A DNA stretch of 45,792 nt from Alphaproteobacteria bacterium (GCA_016793165.1 JAEULA010000070.1:1-45792); one strand, 5' to 3'. Shown: positions 24,836 through 32,925, numbered from the stretch's first letter. Program-made: numbers and translations. The notes: a model not told the origin generated them from the sequence alone.

Positions 24836-25134
24836 GCGACGTCGCGTCCCCCGGCCTTCGCGAGAGCGGCGAGTCGCGCCGCGTCGTAGGCCGCCTCGAG
24901 CCGGTCGGCGGCTTCCTGCGCGGCGCGCTCGAGATCGTCGCCGCACGGCTCCGGCGCCGCGCGCCGCCATTCCGCCAGGTAGGCATCCGTCTCGCGCGCG
25001 CCGCCGACCATCGCGGCGCGGTCGATCGCTTCCTGAAAGCGCGGCGCGAGTTCGCGCTTGGCCGTGCGCCGGCCGCTGCGCACGATCACCTGGGCCGGGA
25101 TGTCGCGCCAGTAGATGACGGTCAGCTCGGCCAT
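24832..25134 (-). CDS. PF13769 family small protein (annotated 'virulence factor' in databases)
   Basis: 100 aa. MAELTVIYWRDIPAQVIVR opens this family; the remainder is helical and acidic, ending KAGGRDVA. The 'virulence factor' label is a database legacy name and I draw no role from it. In many genomes it sits, as here, in corrinoid-dependent methyl transfer operons with DUF1638 and a RACo-like activator, so an accessory role in corrinoid chemistry is the reasonable inference. Translational overlaps on both sides: 13 bp with the DUF1638 gene, and ATGA with the activator. Confidence 0.85.
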   Translation of the reverse strand: MAELTVIYWRDIPAQVIVRSGRRTAKRELAPRFQEAIDRAAMVGGARETDAYLAEWRRAAPEPCGDDLERAAQEAADRLEAAYDAARLAALAKAGGRDVA

Positions 25135-25766
25135 GGCGTCGCGGTCGTCGGGGGTTCCGCGCCCGCGCGGGCGAGAAAGCGCTGCAGGCCGTCGAGCCCG
25201 GTCGTCCGCATCTCGAAGGCGAGGCCGAGGCGGGCCGCCGCGTCCTCGGCCTTGCGCTGGGTCGCGGCGTCCGGGGTCTGCGCGAGGTACACGACTCGGC
25301 GGTAATTGCCGAAATAGGCGTCGCGCAGCTCCGGGTGGCGATCCAGACCGAGCCCCTTGAACACCAGCCGGTCGAAATGCCGCGCCAGATAGTCCGTCAG
25401 GTAGAACGTGCCGGGCTCCGCCGCGTGCATCGCGTCGAACGCCTCGACGCCGGCGTAGAAGGCGTAGCAATGGGTGCCCTCGATCCGCTCGACACCCTCC
25501 TCGGCGAGCATCGCGTCGAGCAGGCCGCCGGTGCCGCAGTCGCCGTAGAGGCAGAGGATGCGCTCGAAGCGCCGTCGGCCGCCGCGGATCTTGGCGCGCA
25601 CCGCCTCGGTGATCCGCTGCGGCTCGTTGTGCAGCTTCGCCGGCAGGCAGGCGACCTTCATGTGCGTCCAGCCGTTGAGCGCGATGACATCCAGCAGCTC
25701 GCGCGCCAGGGCGCCGCACGCGATGACGAGCGTCGGCGGCGGGGCGCCGACGGGGCCCGTCGCCAT
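25122..25766 (-). CDS. DUF1638 domain protein
   Basis: 214 aa. Recognised by LVIACGALARELL at the N-terminus, KVACLPAKLHNEPQRI (about 37-52), the Gly/Cys motif LYGDCGTGGLLD (about 73-84), and GTHCYAFYAG (about 97-106). Conserved Cys and His in these motifs suggest metal or cofactor binding. Its function is not established; it is regularly found in corrinoid protein operons, which is again the case here. Start ATG 25766, two bases after the corrinoid protein's stop. Confidence 0.88.
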   Translation of the reverse strand: MATGPVGAPPPTLVIACGALARELLDVIALNGWTHMKVACLPAKLHNEPQRITEAVRAKIRGGRRRFERILCLYGDCGTGGLLDAMLAEEGVERIEGTHCYAFYAGVEAFDAMHAAEPGTFYLTDYLARHFDRLVFKGLGLDRHPELRDAYFGNYRRVVYLAQTPDAATQRKAEDAAARLGLAFEMRTTGLDGLQRFLARAGAEPPTTATPWPS

Positions 25767-25768
25767 GG

Positions 25769-26464
25769 TCAGGTCGCGGCGCGCTGGTTGTGCCGCCGCT
25801 TGATGAGATCCTTGGCGGTCTGCACGGCGACCGCGGCGTCGCGGCAATAGGCGTCGGCTCCGATCTGCCGCGCGAAGTCCTCGTTCAGCGGCGCGCCGCC
25901 GACCAGCACGATGTAGTCGTCGCGGATGCCCTTGTCCTTCAGCGTGTCGATGACGACCTTCATGTACGGCATGGTGGTCGTCAGCAGCGCCGACATCCCG
26001 ACGATATCGGGTTTGTGCTCCTCGATCGCCTTGAGATAGTTCTCGACCGGGTTGTTGATGCCGAGGTCGACGACCTCGAAGCCGGCGCCTTCCATCATCA
26101 TGCAGACGAGGTTCTTGCCGATGTCGTGGATGTCGCCCTTCACCGTGCCGATGACCATCTTGCCGATCTTCGGCGCGCCGGTCTCGACGAGCAGCGGCCG
26201 CAGGATCGCCATCCCCGCCTTCATGGCGTTAGCCGACATCAGCACTTCGGGCACGAACAGGATGCCGTCGCGGAAATCCTCGCCGACGATGCGCATGCCC
26301 TCGACCAGCGCCTTGGTCAGCACGTCGTAGGGCGTCCATCGGCGGCCGAGCAGGATGCGGACTCCCTCCTCGATCTCCTCCTTCAGGCCGTCGTAGAGGT
26401 CGTCGTGCATCTGCTGCACGAGGTCGTCGTCGCTGAGCGCGTTCAGGTCGATTTCGTCGGACAT
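25769..26464 (-). CDS. Corrinoid (cobalamin-binding) protein, MtbC/MtaC type
   Basis: 231 aa. Residues about 15-95 are the helical B12-binding cap domain; residues about 100-225 are the Rossmann-like cobalamin domain with the base-off signature GDIHDIG (111-116), where His113 coordinates cobalt, followed by VGMSALLTTTMPYM and VLVGGAPL for the nucleotide tail. Such proteins shuttle a methyl group between a substrate-specific methyltransferase (often MttB family) and a second methyltransferase. The start ATG 26464 gives the standard N-terminus; an in-frame ATG at 26500 has no better ribosome-binding site. It is the first gene of the corrinoid operon, divergent from the dehydrogenase gene at 26638. 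Confidence 0.95.
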   Translation of the reverse strand: MSDEIDLNALSDDDLVQQMHDDLYDGLKEEIEEGVRILLGRRWTPYDVLTKALVEGMRIVGEDFRDGILFVPEVLMSANAMKAGMAILRPLLVETGAPKIGKMVIGTVKGDIHDIGKNLVCMMMEGAGFEVVDLGINNPVENYLKAIEEHKPDIVGMSALLTTTMPYMKVVIDTLKDKGIRDDYIVLVGGAPLNEDFARQIGADAYCRDAAVAVQTAKDLIKRRHNQRAAT

Positions 26465-26637
26465 CGGCGGGATCGCGGAGTGGTTGCGTCGGGACGGCAT
26501 GTGTAGCGCACCGGCCCGCGGCTGTCGCGTCGGAGGTTCACTTCCGGCGCCCTCCGGCGCTACCCTCCGGGCCGGAGTTCGATCCGCCGGGGCGTCCGCC
26601 GCCGGCTTCTCCTCAACCCCCAGAGGGACAAGTCGCG
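26465..26637. promoter_or_regulatory. Divergent promoter region of corrinoid operon and dehydrogenase gene
   Basis: The 173-bp gap holds both promoters by position. Approaching the plus-strand gene is CAGAGGGA, a good ribosome-binding site at 26620-26627. I see no clear palindrome or -35/-10 pair, so nothing is assigned to a regulator. Co-regulation from a shared region would fit the proposed N-methyl amine degradation. Confidence 0.4.
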
Positions 26638-29049
26638 ATGAAGTCGCATGTGCGCGCCGTGGTCATCGGCGGAGGCGTCGTCGGTGCCAGCGTTCTCTAT
26701 CACCTGACCAAGATCGGCTGGACCGACGTGATGCTGCTCGAGAAGCACGAGCTCACCTCGGGCTCGACCTGGCATGCCGCCGCCAGCGTCCACACCTACA
26801 ATTCCGACGCGAACGTCTCGAAGCTGCAGAAATACACGATCGACCTCTACCGCGAGATCGAGGCGATCTCGGGCCAGTCCTGCGGCATCCACGCCACCGG
26901 CAACATGGTCCTCGCCGCCAACGAGACCGTGCTCGACAACATCCGGATGATGCACAGCCGGGGCAAGTATCTCGGCCTCGAGATGGAGATGATCTCGCCG
27001 ACCGAGGCGCGAAAGCTCAACCCGCTCATCGAGCCCAAGGAGTTCATCGGGGCGCTGTGGCGCAAGGACGGCGGCCATGTCGATCCCAACGGCGTGACGC
27101 AGGCCTACGCGATCGCGGCGCGCAAGGCCGGCGCCGAGGTCCATCGCTTCACGCCGGTGCGCGAGCTGCACCCCCTGCCCGACGGCTCGTGGCGCGTGGT
27201 CACCGACAAGGGGGACGTGATCGCCGAGCACGTCGTCAACGCGGCCGGCCTGTGGGCGCGCGAGGTCGGGCGCATGGTCGGCCTCGAGCTGCCCGTGCTG
27301 GCGATGGAGCACATGTACATCGTCACCGAGGACATGCCCGAGGTCGCGGCGCTGGCGAAGGAGCTCCTGCCGACCACGGACTATTCCGGCGAGATCTACC
27401 TCCGCCAGGAGGGCAAGGGCGTCCTCATGGGCACCTACGAGCGCGACTGCCGCGTCTGGTCGCCCGACACGACGCCGTGGGACTTCAACATGCAGTTGCT
27501 GCCCGACGATCTCGATCGGCTCAGTCCGCATCTGGAGATCGGCTTCCGCCACTTCCCCGCGATCGGCCGTGCCGGGATCAAGAAGGTGGTCAACGGCCCG
27601 TTCACCTTCGCCCCCGACGGCAATCCGCTGGTCGGGCCGGTCCGCGGCCTGCGGAACTTCTGGTCGGCCTGCGGCGTGATGGCCGGCTTCGCCCAGGGCG
27701 GCGGCGTCGGCCTCGCGCTGTCGCGCTGGATGGCGCATGGCGAGCCGGGCGCCGATCTGTTCGCGATGGACGTGGCGCGGTTCGGGTCCTACGCGACGCA
27801 TCGCTACACGAACATCAAGGTCCAGGAGAACTACCAGCGCCGCTTCCGCATCGCCTACCCCAACGAGGAGCTGCCGGCCGCGCGGCCGCACCGCCGCACC
27901 CCGGTCTACGACCGGCTGAAGTCGGCAGGCGCGGTGTTCGGCGCCAGCTTCGGCCTCGAGGTCGCGCTGTGGTACGCGCCCAAGGGCATGGAGGCCGCGG
28001 AGACGCCGACGTACCGGCGCTCCAACGCGTTCCCGGTGGTCCGCGAGGAGTGCCTCGCGGTGCGCAACGCCGTCGGCCTGATGGAGATCTCCGGCTTCGG
28101 CAAGTACGAGATCGCCGGCCCGGGCGCCGAGGCCTGGCTCAACCGGGTCCTTGCCAACAGGATGCCCAAGCCCGGCCGCATGGTGCTCGCCCCGATGCTC
28201 AACGAGCGCGGCACCATCATGGGCGACTTCTCCGTCGCGCGCGTCGCCGCCGATCGCTTCCTGATGATCGGCTCCGGCGTCGCCGAGATCTTCCACATGC
28301 GCTGGTTCGAGCGCCTCGGCATCCCGGCGGGCGTGAACGTGCGGCCGCTGCCCGGCGCGCTGACCGGATTCATGATCGCCGGTCCGCGGTCGCGCGAGCT
28401 GCTGCAGCGCCTCGTGCGCGAAGACGTCTCGAATGCGGCGTTCAAGTTCTTTGCCGTGCGGGAGATGTCCGTCGGGATGGTCCCGGCGACGGTCATTCGC
28501 GCGAGCTATACGGGCGACCTCGGCTACGAGATCTGGGTCACGCCGGACTTCCAGCTCACGCTCTACGAGCACCTGCTCGAGGCCGGCGCCGACCTCGGCC
28601 TGCGCCATTTCGGCAATCGCGCGCTGATGTCGCTGCGCCTCGAGAAGGGCTACGGCGCGTTCCTGCGCGAGTTCCGTCCCGACTACACGCCGAAGGAGTC
28701 GGGCCTCGACCGGTTCGTGGCCTACGACAAGACGGACTTCGTCGGCCGCGAGGCCGCACTCGCCGACCGCGCCGCCGAGCCCGCCAAGCGACTGGTGCCG
28801 CTGATCCTCGACACCGACGTCGAGGTCGTCGGCTACGAGTCAATCCTCAAGGCCGGCAAGCCCGTCGGCCAGGTCACTTCCGGCGGCTACGCGCACTGGG
28901 CCGGCAAGAGCATGGCGATGGGTTACGTCGCCGCCGAGCATGCGCGCGACGGCGAGACCTTCGAGATCCAGATCTTCGAGAACACCCGGCCGGCGCGCAT
29001 CCACATGACACCGCTGTTCGACGCCAACGGGGGACGGCAGCGCGGCTAG
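26638..29049 (+). CDS. Dimethylglycine/sarcosine dehydrogenase-like FAD and GcvT-domain protein
   Basis: 803 aa, the length of dimethylglycine and sarcosine dehydrogenases. Residues 1-380 are a D-amino-acid-oxidase-type FAD domain, beginning VVIGGGVVGASVLYHLTK; a middle FAO_M domain spans about 380-440, and the GcvT-like folate domain about 440-800 (ANRMPKPGRM, SYTGDLGYEIW, LRLEKGYGAFLREF are typical). His46 in SGSTWHAAAS sits where relatives carry covalently bound FAD (usually WHTAG or WHAAG). The reaction would be oxidative N-demethylation with formation of methylene-tetrahydrofolate. It is divergent from the corrinoid operon, consistent with a pathway that first removes a methyl from a quaternary amine. 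Confidence 0.9.
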   Translation: MKSHVRAVVIGGGVVGASVLYHLTKIGWTDVMLLEKHELTSGSTWHAAASVHTYNSDANVSKLQKYTIDLYREIEAISGQSCGIHATGNMVLAANETVLDNIRMMHSRGKYLGLEMEMISPTEARKLNPLIEPKEFIGALWRKDGGHVDPNGVTQAYAIAARKAGAEVHRFTPVRELHPLPDGSWRVVTDKGDVIAEHVVNAAGLWAREVGRMVGLELPVLAMEHMYIVTEDMPEVAALAKELLPTTDYSGEIYLRQEGKGVLMGTYERDCRVWSPDTTPWDFNMQLLPDDLDRLSPHLEIGFRHFPAIGRAGIKKVVNGPFTFAPDGNPLVGPVRGLRNFWSACGVMAGFAQGGGVGLALSRWMAHGEPGADLFAMDVARFGSYATHRYTNIKVQENYQRRFRIAYPNEELPAARPHRRTPVYDRLKSAGAVFGASFGLEVALWYAPKGMEAAETPTYRRSNAFPVVREECLAVRNAVGLMEISGFGKYEIAGPGAEAWLNRVLANRMPKPGRMVLAPMLNERGTIMGDFSVARVAADRFLMIGSGVAEIFHMRWFERLGIPAGVNVRPLPGALTGFMIAGPRSRELLQRLVREDVSNAAFKFFAVREMSVGMVPATVIRASYTGDLGYEIWVTPDFQLTLYEHLLEAGADLGLRHFGNRALMSLRLEKGYGAFLREFRPDYTPKESGLDRFVAYDKTDFVGREAALADRAAEPAKRLVPLILDTDVEVVGYESILKAGKPVGQVTSGGYAHWAGKSMAMGYVAAEHARDGETFEIQIFENTRPARIHMTPLFDANGGRQRG

Positions 29050-29462
29050 AGCCGCGGATCCTCGACGGGCGGCGCGTCGAGCCCGGCGGCCCGGCCAGCC
29101 GATCGGTACGATCCCGAACCGCGCGCGACGTCGCGAAGGCGATGTCGTGCGCGGCGCGGAGATCCAGGACGGGGGCCATCGGCCTTCCCTGTCGCGCGCG
29201 TTGGACGCCGAGTGGCGCGGCGGGGGCCCGGCGGGCCCGTGCATCGCGATCCTGCCCGATGCCGGTCCCGAACGCGCGGCGGCGATCCGACCGACGACGC
29301 GACCGGAGAGCCGGCGGTGGCGCGACGGCGCGGCGCAGCCCCCGAACCGGAACGCTGCCATCCATCGGTGGCCGACAGCACGCCCGGCCTTGGACGCGGC
29401 ATCGAGCACGCGGTCTCGTTTCCGTCCTTGACACCCTTCAATGATTCGATAATTATCGAAAT
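29050..29462. other. 413-bp intergenic stretch without a recognised gene
   Basis: Both strands have open frames here, but none keeps a recognisable family, a ribosome-binding site or codon bias better than background in this GC-rich sequence. The last 40 bp carry the arsR promoter and operator. The remainder may be a decayed gene or an ordinary spacer; the region stands out since the rest of the window has gaps mostly under 200 bp. Confidence 0.4.
29428..29460 (+). promoter_or_regulatory. Predicted arsR promoter overlapping a 16-bp palindromic operator
   Basis: TTGACA at 29428-29433 followed after 17 bp by AATTAT (29451-29456) as -35/-10. The perfect palindrome TTCGATAATTATCGAA (29445-29460) covers the -10 box and ends two bases before the arsR ATG, a position that allows direct autorepression. 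It is also one of the few AT-rich spots in the window. Assignment to ArsR is by position. Confidence 0.7.
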
Positions 29463-29828
29463 ATGGAATCATCCGATGTCGTCGCCGCTCTGGGGGCGCT
29501 TGCCCAGGAGACCCGGCTCGCCGCGTTCCGCGCGCTGGTGGAGGCCGGTCCCGCCGGCCTCCCGGCAGGCCAGCTCGCCGAGCGGCTGGGCGTGGCCCCG
29601 CCGACGCTGTCGTTCCACCTTGCGACGCTGACCCAGGCCGGACTCGTCGGTTCGACGCGCGACGGCCGCTCGATCGTCTACGCCGCGGACTTCTCGGCGA
29701 TGAACGCGCTGCTCGCCTTCCTCACCGACAATTGCTGTGCCGGCCCCCGATCCGGTTGCGCGCCGGCGAAATCCGGCTGCGCCCCGCCGCGGGCCGCGCG
29801 ACGTCCCGCCCGCCGCCCCCGCGATTGA
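29463..29828 (+). CDS. arsR: ArsR family repressor with C-terminal cysteines (AfArsR-like)
   Basis: 121 aa. The winged helix-turn-helix covers about 10-85 (ALAQETRLAAFRALVEAGP, LSFHLATLTQAGLV, recognition helix APPTLSFHLATL). The usual As(III) motif on the DNA-reading helix (ELCVCDL) is absent. Instead C91 and C92 (DNCCAG), with C99 and C106 in repeats SGCAP, lie after the domain, an arrangement like the Acidithiobacillus ferrooxidans ArsR (a C-terminal Cys-Cys pair plus a third Cys). I infer As(III)/Sb(III) sensing. Transcription probably starts at or just before ATG 29463, giving a leaderless message. The flavoprotein gene follows 28 bp downstream. Confidence 0.88.
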   Translation: MESSDVVAALGALAQETRLAAFRALVEAGPAGLPAGQLAERLGVAPPTLSFHLATLTQAGLVGSTRDGRSIVYAADFSAMNALLAFLTDNCCAGPRSGCAPAKSGCAPPRAARRPARRPRD

Positions 29829-29856
29829 CCCCGCCTCGACAACGCCTCGAACCAGG

Positions 29857-31425
29857 ATGCCCGCCATGGACGACACCGCCCCCAGCACCAAGCTTCCCGT
29901 CGCCATCATCGGCGCCGGCCCCATCGGCCTCGCCGCCGCCGCGCATCTGCTTGGCCGCGGCATCGAGCCGCTGATCCTCGAGGCCGGCGACGGCGTCGGC
30001 GCCGCGGTCCGCGATTGGGGCCATGTGCCGATGTTCTCGCCCTGGCGCTGGAACATCGACGCCGCAGCGCGCGGCCTGCTCGAGGCGAGCGGCTGGACCG
30101 CACCGCCCGACGATGTCCATCCCACGGGGCGCGACATCCACGACCTCTACCTGGCGCCGCTCGCGCGACTGCCCGCGATCGCGTCGCGGCTGCGGCTGGG
30201 CCGGCGAGTCGTCGGCGTCACGCGCCAGGGATTCGGGCGCGTGCGCACGCTCGGACGCGAGGCCATGCCGTTCGAGATCCATGCCGCGCGGGCGGACGGC
30301 ACCGTCGAAGTCGTCTTCGCCCGTGCCGTGATCGATGCAAGCGGGACCTGGTTCAAGGCGGCGCCCGCCGGCGCCTCCGGCCTGCCCGCACCGGGCGAGC
30401 ATGCGCTGGCGGCTCGGATTCGCTACGGCATGCCCGACGTGCTCGGCGTCGACCGCGGGCGCTATGCGGGCCGGCGCGTCCTCGTGATCGGCAGCGGCCA
30501 TTCGGCGATCGGCACGCTGCTGGCCCTGGACGAGCTCGCGCGCGGTGCGCCGGGCACGCAGGTTCATTGGGCCGTGCGCCGCACGGACTTCGCGCGCATC
30601 TACGGCGGCGGCGACGCCGACCAGCTCGCGGCACGCGGCGCCCTGGGCCAGCAGCTGCGCGCCCGGGTGGAGAGCGGCGCGATCGTCGTCCATGCGCCGT
30701 TCCCGGTCTCCGGCTTCCGCGCCGAAGCGGACGCCATGCGCGTACTCAGCCTCGAAGGAACGAGCGTCGTCGTCGACGAGGCGGTCGTCGCGACGGGGCT
30801 GCGGCCAGACCTGTCGATGCTCGGCGAGTTGCGGCTCGATCTCGACCCGGCCCTCGAATGCCCGCGCGCCCTCGCGCCGCTCATCGATCCCAACGAGCAT
30901 TCCTGCGGCACGGTGCGTCCGCACGGTGCGCGCGCCCTCTCCCATCCCGAGCGCGAATTCTACATCGCGGGCATGAAGAGCTACGGCCGCGCGCCGACCT
31001 TCCTCCTCGCCACGGGCTACGAGCAGGTCCGCTCGATCGCCGCCGCGATCGCCGGCGACCACGAGGCCGCGGATCGCGTCGAGTTCGCGCTGCCGGAGAC
31101 CGGGGTGTGCAGCGGACCCAAGACCGGTGCGGAGGCGAGCTCTTCCTGTTGCCCGGCACCGGCGCGCGCCGCCACGCGCGGCGAAGTCGCGGCGGGGGCC
31201 GCGTCGTCGGCGGGCTGCTGCGGCCAGTCCGCGGATGCGGGTGCGACGACGGCCTGCTGCGACCAGCCGGAGGAAGCGGCGGCGGCGACGGGTTGCTGCG
31301 GCCCGGCCAAGGGTGTCGCGACGGTACCGTCCCCAAATGCCGTCGAAGCCCGCCCGGACGACCGGCAATTCGCGGTTGTGGCCGCGTCGCCGCGCCGCGG
31401 CTGCTGTTCGCCCGCCAAAGGATGA
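29857..31425 (+). CDS. ArsO-like FAD/NAD(P)-binding flavoprotein with Cys-Cys-rich tail
   Basis: 522 aa. Residues about 10-410 form a flavin monooxygenase-like fold: FAD loop VAIIGAGPIGLAAAAHL (13-29), NAD(P) loop VLVIGSGHSAIGTLLAL (about 208-224), and VVATGLRPDL near 310. It resembles the flavoproteins called ArsO that accompany arsR genes; the substrate is unproven. From C418 the chain becomes a low-complexity tail with five CC pairs at 431-432, 454-455, 467-468, 480-481 and 516-517, mostly in GCCGP-like contexts. These look like thiophilic metal(loid) binding sites, similar to those in the upstream ArsR tail. No arsB, acr3 or arsC gene is in the window. Start ATG 29857; a second ATG at 29866 is possible. 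Confidence 0.85.
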   Translation: MPAMDDTAPSTKLPVAIIGAGPIGLAAAAHLLGRGIEPLILEAGDGVGAAVRDWGHVPMFSPWRWNIDAAARGLLEASGWTAPPDDVHPTGRDIHDLYLAPLARLPAIASRLRLGRRVVGVTRQGFGRVRTLGREAMPFEIHAARADGTVEVVFARAVIDASGTWFKAAPAGASGLPAPGEHALAARIRYGMPDVLGVDRGRYAGRRVLVIGSGHSAIGTLLALDELARGAPGTQVHWAVRRTDFARIYGGGDADQLAARGALGQQLRARVESGAIVVHAPFPVSGFRAEADAMRVLSLEGTSVVVDEAVVATGLRPDLSMLGELRLDLDPALECPRALAPLIDPNEHSCGTVRPHGARALSHPEREFYIAGMKSYGRAPTFLLATGYEQVRSIAAAIAGDHEAADRVEFALPETGVCSGPKTGAEASSSCCPAPARAATRGEVAAGAASSAGCCGQSADAGATTACCDQPEEAAAATGCCGPAKGVATVPSPNAVEARPDDRQFAVVAASPRRGCCSPAKG

Positions 31426-31604
31426 CCCGCGTTCCCATCGGGATCTCGCAGCGACCCAGGCACCGGATGCGAGCTCGCGCCGCCAGAATGGCGGCGCCCG
31501 CGCGCCTGCTGCCACGCTAGGCTCGCCTTCCCCGGCCCTTCGCCGCGACCCGACGGAGGCCGCGCGAGCGGACCGGTCGCGGAAGGACAGAGGGACGACG
31601 CACG

Positions 31605-32855
31605 ATGACCCGGATCTTCAAGGACGAGCGCAAGCGCGCCTATCTCAACCCGGAAGGCGCGGACCGGCCGCTCAAGAGCCCGATCCCGATCGAGGCGCTC
31701 AAGCGCGCGCGGGCGTGGCGCAAGCGCCGCCTCGTCGAGCAGGTGGTCAAGCACGACTGCGCGGCGATCCTGCTCTACGACCCGGTCAACATCCGCTACG
31801 CGCTCGACGTCACCAACATGCAGCTGTGGATGACGCACAACCCGTCGCACTACGCGGTCGTCTGCGCCGACGGCCACGCCATCGACTTCGAGTACGGCAA
31901 GTCCGAGCACCTGGCGAAGGGCTTCGAGACGATCGACGAGATCCGCACGGCGCGCACCTGGTTCTACTTCTCCGCCGGCTCGCGGCTGGAGGAGCGAGTC
32001 GAGCTCTGGGCCGACGAGATCGCCGACATCGTGCGCCAGCGCGGCGGCGGCAACATGCGCCTGGCCACCGACAAGCTCGAACTCCACGGCGTCGATGCGC
32101 TGCGCCGGCGCGGCATCACGCTGGTCGAGGGCCAGGAGCTCACCGAGCACGCGCGCAAGATCAAGAGCCCGGACGAGCTCGAGCTGATGAAGTGGACGAT
32201 CCGCGTCTGCGAGGCCGGCATGGCGCGGATGTACGAGCACTCGCTGCCCGGCAAGACGGAGAACGAGATCTGGGCGGAGCTGCACTACGAGAACATCCGC
32301 TCGGGCGGCGAGTGGCTGGAGACGCGCATCCTCGCCGCGGGCCCGCGCACCAATCCGTGGTTCCAGGAGAGCTCCGACTACGTCTGCCAGGAAGGCGACA
32401 TGCTTGCCTTCGACACCGACATGATCGGCCCCTACGGCTACTGCGCCGACCTGTCGCGTTCCTGGACGATCGGCCATACACGCATGACCAACACCCAGCG
32501 CGATCTCTACGCCGCCGCCATCGACCAGATCGAGCACAACCTCGCCCTGCTCCGCCCCGGCATGACGGCGGCGGAGTTCAATGCGAAGAGCTGGCGCATT
32601 CCCGAGAAGTACCAGCCGCGTCGCTACTCGGTGGCGCTGCACGGCGTGGGCCTCGCCGACGAGTGGCCCTCTGTGCCGACCCATGTCGACTTCGCCCGCG
32701 CCTATCCCTCGGTCTTCGAGGAGAACATGACACTCTGCGTCGAGAGCCTGATCGGCGAGGACGGCGGGCGCGAGTGCGTCAAGCTCGAGACCCAGGTTCT
32801 CATCACCGACAAGGGCGCCGTGCGCCTCGACAGCTTCCCGTGGGAACGCGACTGA
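31605..32855 (+). CDS. M24 (creatinase/aminopeptidase P-like) protein resembling DMSP lyase DddP
   Basis: 416 aa, cytoplasmic. Residues 1-165 are a creatinase-type N-terminal domain (LLYDPVNIRYALDVTNMQLW, about 57-76), 170-416 the pita-bread metal domain. Metal ligands by alignment from memory with DddP: D270, D272 (AFDTDMIGPYGYCAD), D282, H346 (HGVGLADE), E380 (CVESLIG) and E395 (VKLETQ); the reported catalytic Asp of DddP corresponds to D352. Segments WLETRILAAGPRTNPWFQE and IGPYGYCADLSRSW are DddP-like. So DMSP cleavage to acrylate and dimethylsulfide is a candidate, but related M24 proteins beside peptide transporters may be peptidases or act on other substrates. ATG 31605, good site AGAGGGA. 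No operon partner on this strand. Confidence 0.9.
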   Translation: MTRIFKDERKRAYLNPEGADRPLKSPIPIEALKRARAWRKRRLVEQVVKHDCAAILLYDPVNIRYALDVTNMQLWMTHNPSHYAVVCADGHAIDFEYGKSEHLAKGFETIDEIRTARTWFYFSAGSRLEERVELWADEIADIVRQRGGGNMRLATDKLELHGVDALRRRGITLVEGQELTEHARKIKSPDELELMKWTIRVCEAGMARMYEHSLPGKTENEIWAELHYENIRSGGEWLETRILAAGPRTNPWFQESSDYVCQEGDMLAFDTDMIGPYGYCADLSRSWTIGHTRMTNTQRDLYAAAIDQIEHNLALLRPGMTAAEFNAKSWRIPEKYQPRRYSVALHGVGLADEWPSVPTHVDFARAYPSVFEENMTLCVESLIGEDGGRECVKLETQVLITDKGAVRLDSFPWERD

Positions 32856-32876
32856 CGAGCAGCCGGGCACTGCGGA

Positions 32877-32910
32877 AACCGGGATCAGAGCGGATGCTCT
32901 GATCCCGGTT
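32877..32910. terminator. Bidirectional hairpin terminator between convergent genes
   Basis: Perfect 15-bp arms (left arm 32877-32891 beginning AACCGGGATC, right arm 32896-32910) with loop GGAT. It lies between the convergent M24 gene and the binding-protein gene. There is no U-run, but the left arm has AA and the right arm ends TT, so it can act in both directions. The loop-proximal AGAGC-GGAT-GCTCT recurs at 41947-41960. Confidence 0.8.
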
Positions 32911-32925
32911 CCTGACCACGGTACG

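Noticed and set aside
24832..25134. Role in virulence for the PF13769 protein
   Set aside because: The name is a legacy database label; gene context supports a corrinoid-linked accessory role instead.
29050..29431. Possible small genes in the 413-bp gap
   Set aside because: Several open frames exist on both strands but none has a ribosome-binding site, a recognisable motif or a consistent coding pattern.
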